A program made the translations under genes and the position numbers. The notes under the pieces are model-generated. The model did not search any database. It saw nothing but the letters and a program-made list of their open reading frames with translations, and had not been told where the DNA came from. A DNA stretch of 64,000 nucleotides from Struthidea cinerea (Eukaryota > Chordata > Aves > Passeriformes > Corcoracidae): assembly GCA_013397865.1 (NCBI GenBank), contig VZTI01001133.1:295683-359682 (forward strand), written 5' to 3'. This document shows positions 1 to 47,100 of this stretch, in pieces. The stretch's first letter is position 1. Each line of letters starts with the position of its first letter.

Positions 1-881
1 AACCAGGCTGTGCTTCACTCAGGAGTCTTACACTTCTTGTTCCTGGTGTAAAGGATTACCAGGAGTCAGTTGTGTCTTGGATATAGAAGTGGAACACAGC
101 AAGGACAGGGAAAGCTGGTACCTTTCTACAAGCAAGCTCTGGCTGTAAGATCTGTGTCCTTCAGGCATTGCCATTCTTACCATCCTGTGAAGGAGGAGGG
201 ACACACAGCTGCCTGTGTTGTAGAGCAGGCACTGCACTCAGAGGCTGCCTCGCAAGGTTGCGCCTTTCACAGTCCTGTTAGACAGAACTGCTAGACCTGG
301 GGTGCTTCATGTGCTGCTCCTCCACTGTCCAGCTACTCCACTCCAGTGGTTGGGACCCTCACCTGGTACAAGGTGACCTTATGCTCAAGCTGCTGTTACA
401 AACTAGGCAGATGTGATCTCAACCATGATCTCCCTCATCCAGGTCAGGAGCTCAGGGAAAGAGAAGAATCTGCTGGTAACTGAACCTACACTACTATCAG
501 GCGTTTACCCCTAGTCTGAATATGCTGCTTAGTCTGGCAGGTGTACGGTGCTGCTGAAGGGGGGCTCTGGTGTGACTTGGATTGTAGCAGACTTGTGACT
601 TAGGTAGTAGCAGAACAACAGTGCTGAAATTATTGCAGGCCTAAGCAAGAATCATCTGAAGATGCACATTTTATTTGAGGATTATGTGGGACTCATTTAA
701 AATGAGCCTTCACCATACAGTTCGTAAATGCTTTTTGTGTCCTTTTGAGAGTGTCCCCTTCTATGTATCTTTGGTCCATCTTTCCAAAGGAAAGTTGATA
801 TGGAATCTCCAGGTAAGTTGGTTAGCTAACAGTCTACAGTTCCTAAACTGATGCTCAGTTTCCTTCCTTCCACCCTGACAG
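1..881 (+). other. RFC1: RFC1 intron (part)
   Basis: This is the downstream part of the intron before the penultimate coding exon. It ends in a pyrimidine-rich tract (tttccttccttccaccctg) and an acceptor AG at 880-881. The short open frames in it have no splice context and no family resemblance I can see. No repeat or RNA gene was recognised. Confidence 0.6.
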
Positions 882-1073
882 GTCAAAGCAGCTTTGACAC
901 GTGCCTACAACAAAGAGGCACATCTGACTCCATATTCACTTAGTTCTGTCAAGGCATCTAAAAGGCAGTCGGGATCTGCAGTGACCTTAGATCTGAGTGA
1001 AGACTTGAATGTGGAAGAGATGCCGTCTGATGAGGATGAGCGAGATACTGTTGACAGCGATGCAATGATTAAG
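882..1073 (+). CDS. RFC1: RFC1 penultimate coding exon
   Basis: The exon is 192 nt, phase 0 to phase 0. It is bounded by cctgacag and by AAG followed by the donor gtgatt. It encodes VKAALTRAYNKEAHLTPYSL, then a serine- and acid-rich linker ending in DAMIK. Confidence 0.95.
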
Positions 1074-1736
1074 GTGATTTAATTTCCTCAGTATTAAACC
1101 ACCCCACTGAAGTGCTGGGGCTTTTTTTGTTTTTAGTTACCTGTGACTTTTAACATCATTTGAATGAATCAAGAAAAAATCATAGTGGACATTAAATATA
1201 TAATCTCTCAACTTCTAAATTTTTAAGTGGTGGTAGTGTGGAAAAGTCTAAGTTACTTCCAGCCATTGTCTTATGTTGGACTAAAGTGATACATCACTCT
1301 AAATCTATGAGTTCTGCATTCAATTCCAAAACTTAGTAATATTTTAAGTGCTGGTGAGGATGGTGCCAGTGGCAAGGAGCAGCCACAGGCCTGTGCCTGT
1401 GGCTACCACAGATGACAATTCTAGTAATACCTTTGTAGCTATCACCAAATGGGGAACTGTGGTCAGCCCTTAAGACTGAATATTGTAGCCTGTACTCTCC
1501 ATGACATTTAGAAATGTCACACCTGAAAGGGGAGGGAAAGAGGTGGCTTTTTCCTTAACACTGACTACAATTAGACTGAAACTTTTGTCAGGTTGCAGTT
1601 GGATTTTAAACTGTCTGTATATTTCTGTTTGTAGCAAAAAAAGGTGAAGTCTTCCAAGCTGACAAAAAGAGAGAAAAATGAAGAAACAACAAAAAAAGAA
1701 GGGAAAAGAAAAGAGAAAACAAGACATTTAGAGTAA
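882..1736 (+). CDS. RFC1: RFC1, replication factor C subunit 1 (C-terminal end, last two coding exons)
   Basis: RFC1 is the large subunit of the nuclear RFC clamp loader, which opens PCNA and loads it onto primer-template DNA in an ATP-dependent way. Only the C-terminal 97 residues are here, from joined exons 882-1073 and 1635-1736. The first exon begins VKAALTRAYNKEAHLTPYSL, which I recognise as the human RFC1 C-terminal region. It is followed by an acidic stretch (SDEDERDTVDSDAM) and then a lysine-rich tail (KKVKSSKLTKREK) ending in TAA at 1734-1736. The acidic-then-basic tail is typical of the RFC1 C-terminus, which carries nuclear targeting signals. The BRCT, AAA+ and main collar domains lie left of the window. 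The gene converges on WDR19, as in the human locus. Confidence 0.95.
1635..1736 (+). CDS. RFC1: RFC1 last coding exon
   Basis: The acceptor tttgtag ends at 1634. The exon encodes 33 mostly lysine, arginine and glutamate residues (QKKVKSSKLTKREKNEETTK and on), then TAA at 1734-1736. The KVKSSK/TKSSK pattern matches the basic tail of human RFC1, although the end of the tail has diverged. Confidence 0.9.
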   Translation, partial: QKKVKSSKLTKREKNEETTKKEGKRKEKTRHLE

Positions 1737-2175
1737 AATCTTGCTTTGGACACAGCTTTGCTTATCTAACTTCTGGCAAGAACATGAAACAGATCCAGTG
1801 CTGCAGCTGGGAAGGTAGAACCAGTGCGTTGAAAATGATCCTCTTATAGAGGTGCTATAGCTCTTGTGCTCTCACACGATGCCCTGCTGTGCTTACTCTT
1901 GACAATGGTACATGTTACAAGCTATAACTGTCTTTGTGCAACAGCCACCAGGTGCATGAACATGCTGAAAATGTCATGCTTAGTTACCTGGCATTTCTGG
2001 TGAGTCTTCCTAGGACTTCACTACTTTTTTTTTTTATATAAATCCCCTGACATTATGTGGTGAAGTCTTGTAAATAGTACACGATGCAAAAACCCCATAC
2101 ATAAATGGCCCATTTGTACATTATAGAAATTAAGCAGTATATAAAATTACAATAAAATGTTTCACAGAACTCTTT
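1737..2175 (+). other. RFC1: RFC1 3' UTR
   Basis: This is non-coding sequence after the RFC1 stop, running to about 20 bases past the AATAAA at 2151-2156. The cleavage position is inferred, not seen. Confidence 0.65.
2151..2156 (+). terminator. RFC1: RFC1 polyadenylation signal AATAAA
   Basis: This is the first canonical AATAAA on the plus strand after the RFC1 stop, about 415 bases downstream. It is followed by T- and GT-containing sequence. It is the best candidate for the RFC1 3' end. Confidence 0.65.
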
Positions 2176-2539
2176 TAAAGCTTTGGTTAAGTTCATGGAG
2201 TGTTCTGTCCTGTCTCCTTCCTTTTTTCCACAGTTTTGTCTTTCCTTCATGTACATGATGTGGCATTTCTCTTTTCCTGTAACTTCCCTTTTGTTCAGTT
2301 AGAGACACAGAAAAGCAGTGAGGATTTAGTTCCAAAACTTGAGTAGCCTGTAGTTGTACAAGTTATATCTTTAATCAAAACCAGAAAGGAATATTTAAAG
2401 AGTAAGAAATGTTTAATTGAAAATAGTCATAACAGTTCAGAACTGAGAACAGTAGGGAAGTGGTTCTTCCTGCCACTCACATAAAAAAGATGGCCCCGTG
2501 GTTTGTCTTTGGTGCAGATAAAATGCAGATTTTGTTTGA
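2176..2539. other. RFC1-WDR19 convergent intergenic gap
   Basis: This is the short spacer between the two inferred polyadenylation sites of convergent genes. I see no gene, repeat or RNA in it. The 3' ends are close enough that alternative poly-A site use would make the transcripts overlap. Confidence 0.5.
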
Positions 2540-2719
2540 AAGAATTATCAATCAGTTTTATTACTACAATAAACCAAAGTACAAAATTTATCAAAAGCTA
2601 AATAGTTACAGATATCACAAAATAGAAGTGACGTAGTTGTTATTAGGCCTTTGTGGGGAAAAGATGTGTGATGTAGTAATAGAGCTTTCCTTGCTGCTTG
2701 CCAGCCAACAAAAGTAGTT
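2540..2719 (-). other. WDR19: WDR19 candidate terminal 3' UTR exon (exon 37)
   Basis: On the minus strand a good acceptor (cctctgcttattttcag) ends at 2720. The candidate exon continues from 2719 to a poly-A signal near 2560. The WDR19 stop exon carries a strong donor only six bases after TAA (CAG then gtatgt at 3925), so a terminal untranslated exon is needed. Human WDR19 is described as having 37 exons, which fits 36 with coding sequence plus this one. RNA evidence would decide it. Confidence 0.5.
2557..2562 (-). terminator. WDR19: WDR19 polyadenylation signal AATAAA
   Basis: On the minus strand this reads TAGTAATAAAACTG, about 160 bases into the candidate terminal exon. It is the nearest canonical signal to the proposed acceptor at 2720. 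Cleavage would fall near 2540. Confidence 0.5.
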
Positions 2720-3925
2720 CTGAAAATAAGCAGAGGTGGTTAATCATATTCTGAGATACACTGTGATAGCAGATTCGGAAAAATAAAATCAGCTAAAAAT
2801 TCCCCAGAAGAACTTAGGTGCACTACTCTGACCCACAGCTGCATTTTCACATAAGCTGTTCCTACTAGTAAATCTGCTTTGAAATGTCAGCATTACTGAG
2901 GAACGTTGTTAACTCATTTTCAGTTACCAGTTTTTTAAAAAAAATAGTCCTGGATCTAAGTGTTTGGTATAGACAGAGCCATGCTCTCATTCTTTGGAAT
3001 ATGCTGTTATCCTGGGATAGATCCTCTTAAATAGGCAAGTTAAGATCATGTAACCTGCATTTTAGATTTGCTCCTTCCAGTTAGTACCCCTCTTGCTCTC
3101 TCTCCCTACACTTAAGCCCTTGTTGTTAGATCTGTAGAAGTTTGGATGAGGCTGAAATCTTCACACTGTTCTCTGTGCTACTCAAGCACACGTAGTGTAT
3201 AGAAACATGTTCCAAACCAGAAGATCCTGTGGATGTTAACGTGGTCATAGAGGGTAAACTGAGTTAAAGCCCAATTTAACAACCAGGTTAGTTGCAGTAG
3301 CAAAACCTACTGGTGTTTGCATGCCTGAGGGCAAATAGGTGTTAGAACTGGGTCTCGAGTTACCTGAGGTGTTGACCCAGGCTGTAAGGTAAGATTCCTT
3401 ACTGGGAAAAACTCCCAGCTGTTAAGTTTCTTCATTTTGTTTCTTGTTTGTTTTGTGAGTTCTTTTACTCAAGAGTTCAGATTGAAACGCAGGAGACGCC
3501 AGGCTTTTCTTCTAATTTTGATATTTATTATTTTTTATCTATGGTACAGCTGCACGGGATGTGCTTCTTAGTTAACAAGGTGGAAAATGGCCCTGAGTTC
3601 TAACTTCCAGGGCCATTTAAAGCCCAATCTATCCAATTATGGACTCCCAAGTAATTTATTTTTACTTATAACCCAGTAACTAACTACTCATGATCCGCAC
3701 TGTGGGTTTTTTGACCCAATACCAGAACATCCAGATTTGTGAAGAAGAAGGAAGAAAGAAGAAGTAAAAATCCACACCCAAAATCCTCCATATTGTTACA
3801 CACACATATATATAGATATATATATATTACTATATCACATAAACCTAAATTTTCTAAACCAGGGTTCCAACACCCAGTGTCTTCTGGAATGAGCCCTGTT
3901 AAGTAAAAAGTACTGTAGGACATAC
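2720..3925 (-). other. WDR19: WDR19 proposed intron 36 (in 3' UTR)
   Basis: Inferred intron between the stop exon (donor at 3925) and the candidate terminal exon (acceptor at 2720). It contains a short CA/TA microsatellite near 3800-3835. Nothing else was recognised. If the intron is not used, this stretch is 3' UTR. Confidence 0.5.
3798..3835. repeat. CA/TA microsatellite
   Basis: A short CA run is followed by a TA/TAGA run (cacacacatatatatagata and on). It is an ordinary simple repeat. Confidence 0.8.
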
Positions 3926-3931
3926 CTGAAT

Positions 3932-40857
<36,926 letters not shown>

Positions 40858-42283
40858 CTGGGGGGAAAAAAAAAAGTAGGAAATGATACATCTTAAAATC
40901 GTAAGCATATAAAAATACTACAACTTCCTAGTATGTTAGCAACTGAGTATGGTGGAGGTAAAAAACCCCCCAAACAATCCAAACTAACTTCTGCGTGATT
41001 CCAATGCACCAAAGTACCAAAATCCCACCTAAAAGTTCTTTCAATTTGAGTGGAATAAACTCAAGTTTCTGGTGTCCGCATAGAGAACTGTGACTCTATC
41101 AAAAGTATTATTTTTGCCTCTTAGTTACAAGAATAAAAAAATTGCATGGGACTCTCCCCTTCTAGTTCAAAGACCACAATGTTAATAGTTGTCTAAATTT
41201 AATGGAAAAGTCTGGGGCCAGAAAGCATCCTTAGTTTGTAAAACACAGAAGGCTCAACATTTATTCTTTAAGAAGCACTCTTTTTGTTACTCTGAATTGC
41301 TGGGTCTTAAAAGCTAAGATCTCAAAGCAACACACTGTAGAAAGAGATTCTGATTTCCAACTGATAAAATTTCTAAATGTCGTTTTCCTTTCACACTATC
41401 CACAGATATTTTTCTGTAACTTGGGTGTAAGATAAAGCCCACAAACTTGTTTCACAGCTTGCTATCGTGACTTATATCCCTACGTGTCATAAGATAAACA
41501 CCAACACCTGGTGTCCACCAAATGCCTGTCAGGCTTGCTCAAGTCTGCCACAGGCTCGTATCCCTTCTTTTGGGTCAATGTAAACTGAGGCATTCCTCAC
41601 CCTGAATCTGCATTCTACTCACAAGAACGGCAAAAATACAACCACCACATACCACACTCACAAACTACATCTGACAATTACGTTTGATTTTGAAAAAAAA
41701 ATTCATAAAATCTTAGTCCAGAGAAGGGCCACCAAAATGATTTGAGGGATGGAGCACCTCTCCATCTATGAGGAAAGGCTGAGAGAACTGGGATTGTTCA
41801 GCCTGTAGAAGCGAAGCTTTGGCGTGACCTAATTGTGGGCTTTCAGCACCTGAAGGGAAACTATAAGAAAGATGGAGAGGGACTATTTATAAGGGCATGC
41901 AGTCACAGAACAAGGGGGAACGGCTTCAAACTGAGAAAGTAGGCTTAGATTACTTATTGAGAGGAAGGTATTTGCTGTGACGGTGGCGAGGGACTGGAAC
42001 AGGTTTGCCACAGAAGTTGCGAACACCCCATCCGTGGAAGCGTACACGGCCAGGCTGGATGGAGCCCTGAGCAACCTGGGATAGTGGAAGATGTCCCTGC
42101 CCATCGCAGAGGCGTTGGAACTACATGACCTTTAAGCTGCCTTTCACCCGAAGTCAATCCACGAGAAAGAAAACAAACACGGGAGTGCAGGCACACCAGG
42201 CCCCCCACCGCCGTTCGCTGGCGGCCCTTCCCGCCGCGCCTCCCTCCCGTGCACAGGCCGCCAGCGGCACCGCCCGCCCGCCC
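40858..42283 (-). other. WDR19: WDR19 intron 1 (visible part)
   Basis: It contains a CR1 fragment at 41712-42150 and the left flank of the CpG island. I found no ATG-plus-one-codon followed by a donor in it, so exon 1 probably lies in the gap. Confidence 0.6.
41712..42150 (+). mobile_element. CR1 LINE 3' fragment next to the WDR19 promoter
   Basis: CR1 3'-region sequence: agagaagggccaccaaaatg, then agcacctctccatctatgag, gttcagcctgtagaagcgaa and a later gagggactggaacaggtttg. It lacks the final terminal repeat. It ends within about 130 bases of the assembly gap, at the edge of the CpG island. Confidence 0.88.
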
Positions 42284-42439
42284 NNNNNNNNNNNNNNNNN
42301 NNNNNNNNNNNNNNNNNNNNNNNNNNNNNNNNNNNNNNNNNNNNNNNNNNNNNNNNNNNNNNNNNNNNNNNNNNNNNNNNNNNNNNNNNNNNNNNNNNNN
42401 NNNNNNNNNNNNNNNNNNNNNNNNNNNNNNNNNNNNNNN
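42284..42439. other. Assembly gap (156 Ns)
   Basis: A run of N inside the CpG island, flanked by cgcccgcccgccc on the left and GGCCCC repeats on the right. It probably hides WDR19 exon 1 and its start codon. The true length is unknown. Confidence 0.98.
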
Positions 42440-42440
42440 C

Positions 42441-42467
42441 GGCCCCGGCCCCGGCCCCGGCCCCGGC
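42441..42467. repeat. GGCCCC hexanucleotide repeat (GGGGCC on minus strand)
   Basis: Four full GGCCCC units plus a partial one directly follow the gap. On the minus strand, the WDR19 sense strand, this reads (GGGGCC)4, which has enough G-runs to form a G-quadruplex. The array may continue into the gap. Confidence 0.9.
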
Positions 42468-43626
42468 GGGAGGAGCTCTCCGTGAGGCCGCGGTTCCCAG
42501 AGCGGGGTACGGGCAATACTCAGAGGAAAAGGAGTGTTTTTAGATCGCAGGCACGCAGAACGGGCTCTAAGCGAGGAATAAAGGCACACATCCGCCAGCA
42601 AAGCCTCTTGAGATCAGCTGTATTCCAACTGCAAAGCTTCATCACAAAGTGTCACCGATTTCTTTTAAAACAATAAATAGTTCGCCGAGAGCGTTAAAAC
42701 ACACGTTTAAAATTACAAATGTACAAAGGACTTTGGGTATAGGGCACTTCAAACTTAAAAAAAAAAAAACAAAACAACCCCAAAACATTCAATGAAAACA
42801 CATCTTCCCGTTTTTCACGCGCGGTGCTGTTTGGGAAACGTAAGGGACAAGGCACGTAAAAGCAAATACAAAAAGGCTACTCCCGAGAACATTTAGACCG
42901 TTCAAAGCAATTCGGTGTAACAGCAGAGGGCTCGAGAAAGGCAAATTACAAAGTATCTGAAAAAATTAGGTAATTGTTAAATAAGGTAACTAACTTGATA
43001 CAGTCCTGCGAGGCACAGGTCACTCTCCTGTAAAATGCTGAACATGCTTAAATGGTGGCAGTTGAGCGTCTTGCAGGATTGGGCCTTTTACATTTTTAAA
43101 TAACCTTACAGGAAAGACAGACAATTTCTTCATCTTACAAAATTATACTTTTCATAGTAGTGCAAAGCCTCATGTAAAAATGTAATTAGTTAGATGTAAT
43201 GGAATGCTTCAAAAATTCCAAAGTGCAAATATTAAACTTAAATTGGTTAACTGTTAATCACACTTTAGAATTCTTCCAATAACTCATACAAATAGCAAAG
43301 TAAATACAAGAACCAAAGCAGAGAAAAAGGTATGATGTTCTGCATCTTGCATAACAACTTTGAAAATCCAAACAGTACACTGGATGTCAAAAATATCTGT
43401 CAGAAATTATTAAATAGCAGGTTTCTGTTAGCATAAGACAATATTTAAAATAAGGCTTTGGTTAAATAAAAAGTTCTCTAAACTAGGAATGATGATAAAA
43501 AGTGCAATAGATTCACCAAATACACAACTTCATTTCCAAGGGAGGCATTACACCTGCCATTTACAATAGTTTGCATTGGTTTGTCAGCCTGCCTTGTAGT
43601 CCATCAGATACCTATAGCCAAACGTG

Positions 43627-43632
43627 TTTATT
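43627..43632 (-). terminator. KLHL5: KLHL5 candidate distal polyadenylation signal AATAAA
   Basis: On the minus strand this reads CCTGTAATAAACACG. It is the distal of two canonical signals after the KLHL5 stop. Which one is used cannot be told from sequence. Confidence 0.4.
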
Positions 43633-44001
43633 ACAGGCAAATTAAATCTATGGATCCAATCCTATAACTTGTTTCACCCAGAGATAGACCCAATTATATC
43701 AAAGTATATCCATCCATTTATAGCATCATTGCTCTGCATGTTTGGGGAAATCAAGGCCCTGGATCCATAACATTTGATTATTATAGCGAGTTCATTCATT
43801 TTCTTAGAGCTTCCTAAAGAGAAGTCCTCTGCTGACAACTGGCAGGTTGCAGCTGACTTTCTTACAAGTAGAATTCTTGTAACAGATGCGTAACAAAGAT
43901 AAGCTTTTAAAAAGTGCTTAATATTGGTCCATAAGAACAACATGTTCATGTCAGCTTCAGACCAAACACTTTGCTGTGGTAGATATCCTGCACCTGGTGT
44001 G

Positions 44002-44007
44002 TTTATT
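44002..44007 (-). terminator. KLHL5: KLHL5 candidate proximal polyadenylation signal AATAAA
   Basis: On the minus strand this reads CACCAATAAACACACC, about 80 bases after the KLHL5 stop. It would give a very short 3' UTR. Confidence 0.35.
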
Positions 44008-44087
44008 GGTGCACTGGTAGTTTGCTTGAGGAAAAAGTAATCCTCTGAGTCTACGCAGGAGAATGTCACCTTCCCAGAGAAAATAAT

Positions 44088-44144
44088 TCAGAGTTTTACA
44101 GTCACAACACATGCTCCAGCTCTTCCTAAGCACAGTGGTGCAAC
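44088..44144 (-). CDS. KLHL5: KLHL5 last coding exon
   Basis: It encodes VAPLCLGRAGACVVTVKL and then TGA at 44088-44090. It closes the sixth Kelch blade. Confidence 0.96.
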   Translation of the reverse strand, partial: VAPLCLGRAGACVVTVKL

Positions 44145-47100
44145 CTGTAAGCAAACAAACAAATAAACCATCCGTGAGATAAATGCAGTCAGCTTTAAAT
44201 AATTTTTCCCTCCAATTATATGGCTGCAGCAGAGTGACAATATCACCCATGCTCTGTTAACATGACTTACAAATCGGTCCGAAATTGTATACAAACACAC
44301 AGAAAATGAAAAGATATTTTATATGACAGAGTGAAGCACTTTGAAAACAATAGCAAGCCTAAGGACATCAAGCAATTCTTATTGATAATTTCAATGATTC
44401 AGTATTACAGGAAAAAGAAACCTTTGTTTTAGTACAAACTGGATACCTGAGCTAGATACTCAGACAACTGAGTAAAGGGTGGCAAAATAATGCATTTCTC
44501 AGAAACAGAAAATGCCTAAAATTATAGGGGCAACCTCTCCTCTTTACTTGATTATTTGATAAAATCCTGTTAAGAGTTCTTGAAATCAGAATAAATTTCC
44601 CAGTCATTATTCTTTAATTGCAAACAGAAGTTACTTCTGGCAAGACCCTTTTCTGCTGCGATTCTGCTGGACTTGAATAGAGGACAGTAGTTTCTAACAC
44701 TCCACTTCTCCTTTTAACCTTCATAGTATTGCAGTGTATGTGAATAGCACATCAAGTGGTACAGAGACTATCCTGAAGATGAAAAAGGCTGTTTATGCCA
44801 ACTCCCATATTTCTTTTTTTCCCAGGAACAACAGACTTTTATAGAGCTGTCTGTGGCTCTGACAACCTTCACCTGAGAAAATTCCACTACCTTCTCTTGA
44901 GATGTGTGAAGGTGAAGAAGAGGCAGAGTGCTGACATAAGAAGAGAGAAGGAAGGTACACAAATATTTCCAAATCCCTCTGGGAAGGGTTTGAAACTATT
45001 CTACGTACTGGGATCACGGCATTCAGTGAGATATAGAGGGCCAAGGCTAAGGATACAAAGGTACATACAGATGGTCACCATCTAGACATGTGAGATTCAT
45101 TTAGATTCAATAGTGAGAAGCACAGTTTCTGTCCTCTGGTAGAAGCAGTTTCTGTCCTCTGGCACAATTTTTTTTTTTCTTTAGCAGGACTAACAATGCC
45201 AAGGGTTGTAATTACCAGTAGCAGTGAAGGCTCCAAACTCTGATGAGCTTCCTTGATGACTTGTTTTTTAAGAGCTTGCAGCAGCATGAAATGGGGGGAA
45301 ATGGACAGCTGAGTTTTTTGTGTTACAGAGATTTTGATAAACAGCAGTTTAGTCCTCTTTTTGAATTAAGAATTTGGGGCTATTACCAGGATAGCATATT
45401 CAGGTGGTTCAGAATTCAGCTGCCTAAATACTGGTGTCTGATGCTATTACAGATGAGCTTGGACATTCATCCTGGTCTGCAACTGGACTCCAGGAGGGCC
45501 TTGATCTCCCATAGATTCTGTGTTGTATCTGCCAACCTTCTGTGGATGTAGATGCCCGAGGGTATCTCAAATGGCATTAGATGCCAAAGGACAGCCAGCT
45601 CAGGATGTCCTTGTGTGTGCTCTTCCCACACAGAGACACATTCCTGGAGCTATGTAAAAGTAACCAAGCTCTGAACTGACAGTAATGGTTTCTGAGCATC
45701 AACTGAAGAATTATTTTTATTTTAAAGCTGCAAAAAGAAAAATGGGCAAAGGCTTTCTGAAAGCTGCATAGACTGTACATAGCATTCACCTCAGGAAGGG
45801 GTTATTTATGAAAAAATGACCAAAACCTTGAAGAAATCTATGTTGAGAGACACATTAGAGCTAAAACTAATCTACATTTATCATTTATCTTCAGAATGGG
45901 AAGTCATGTAAACAGAATCCTTTATGAGAGTTTGGGGAATGTGGCAATCTATTTTATTAAAAGTAGTTGAAATTGCCAAAGAAAATAGCTATATTCTTGC
46001 CAAAGAAAGAAGGGCAGTTTATTAGAAATTAACAACTGTCTGTTCAAGATAAGTCATCTCAAGATGGTAGACAAAGGAAAAAAAGAGTCACAATAGACTA
46101 GTAAGAAAGTGCTTTTTAGAAGAGTATTTGAATTCTCCTTGTAAAAAGAGGCACATTTGAAATAACAATATTAAGAGTAGTGTATGGTCTGATCAGAAAC
46201 TATACCTGTGTCCATTCATTTGTCTGGGGATCATAAGACTCCACCGTATTAAGATATGTTTGACCATCATATCCTCCAACAGCGTACAACTTGTCACCTA
46301 GAAGACACACTCCCACTGCATCTCTGCTAATGCTCATAGAGGCCACAGCAGTCCACATATCTGTTTTGGGATCATACCTAAAAGATAATTTGTGTTATTC
46401 TCTTAAACTGTTACCAAAATTCAACAACAACAAAAAAAGTGTACTGGAATTGATGCTCTCAAGGTAGTAGAAAACAGGACAGTACAGATTTGGGTGTTAA
46501 TTTCAAAGGACTTTCCCCCCTCAATTCCCCTCCCTTTGAAACAGTTTCTTTAGTCATCTGGTAACACAGTCACTACTAGCCAGATACCTACTTCATGCTG
46601 CTTTCCAAACAGTAATACAGACATACAGCTGTTCTTACTACATTTTGTATATCTAAACATACTGTGCTGCAAACAGTTCTGCTGCTATGCCACAGTAGAG
46701 CAAGTGCTTGCTTTAAGTGGTAACTACTGTATATCAAAGCACAGGCTGGTAAAATTGGGTTTGGTACTAAGATTACCATTACTATGATTACCAATTTCAA
46801 AAATATGACCCCCAAAACAGTCTGAGAAAATTCTATGGGAAATGCAAAACCCTTAAGACAATTTACAACACTTTTGAAAACAGAAGTATCAGCACAGTAA
46901 ACAGCAGATGGTTTAATGAAAAACATTGTGTGGGTCTAGAACATTATCAACATTCTTTACAAGTCAAACTGAGAATTACATAGGAGATTCCATGCTATGC
47001 TTATGTCAAGGAATATATTTTAATCTGACTGAAAGACACAATATTTTTTAAGACTACAGATGCTTACAGCAGAACTGATGTAATTACAGAGCTCTGAAGG

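Larger units (their letters stand above)
42180..42960 (-). promoter_or_regulatory. WDR19: CpG-island promoter of WDR19 (interrupted by gap)
   Basis: A strong local rise in GC and CpG (ccgccgttcgctggcggccc; cgtgaggccgcggttcccag; cacgcgcggtgctg) against an AT-rich background. It sits just upstream of WDR19 exon 2 on the minus strand, where the first exon must be. CpG islands commonly mark such housekeeping promoters. The exact start site is hidden by the Ns. Confidence 0.8.
43605..44087 (-). other. KLHL5: KLHL5 3' UTR (extent inferred)
   Basis: Non-coding sequence after the KLHL5 stop. Two AATAAA signals lie on the minus strand, at 44002-44007 (about 80 bases after the stop) and 43627-43632 (about 460 after). 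The longer form is shown. Frames open across this stretch are not coding. Confidence 0.5.

Noticed and set aside
70..294. 74-codon plus-strand frame in the RFC1 intron
   Set aside because: It has no splice sites in phase with the RFC1 exons and no recognisable domain.
882..1736. RFC1 pentanucleotide (AAGGG/AAAAG) expansion site
   Set aside because: The human disease-linked repeat lies in an early RFC1 intron. Only the 3' end of the gene is in this window and no such repeat is seen.
41954..42676. Frames of 78-215 codons across the CpG island
   Set aside because: They are kept open by the run of N and by GC-rich sequence. They do not fit the predicted WDR19 exon 1 start.
43674..44300. Frames of 70-131 codons around the KLHL5 stop exon
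   Set aside because: One contains the true last KLHL5 exon read through its intron; the others are 3' UTR or alternative frames of it.
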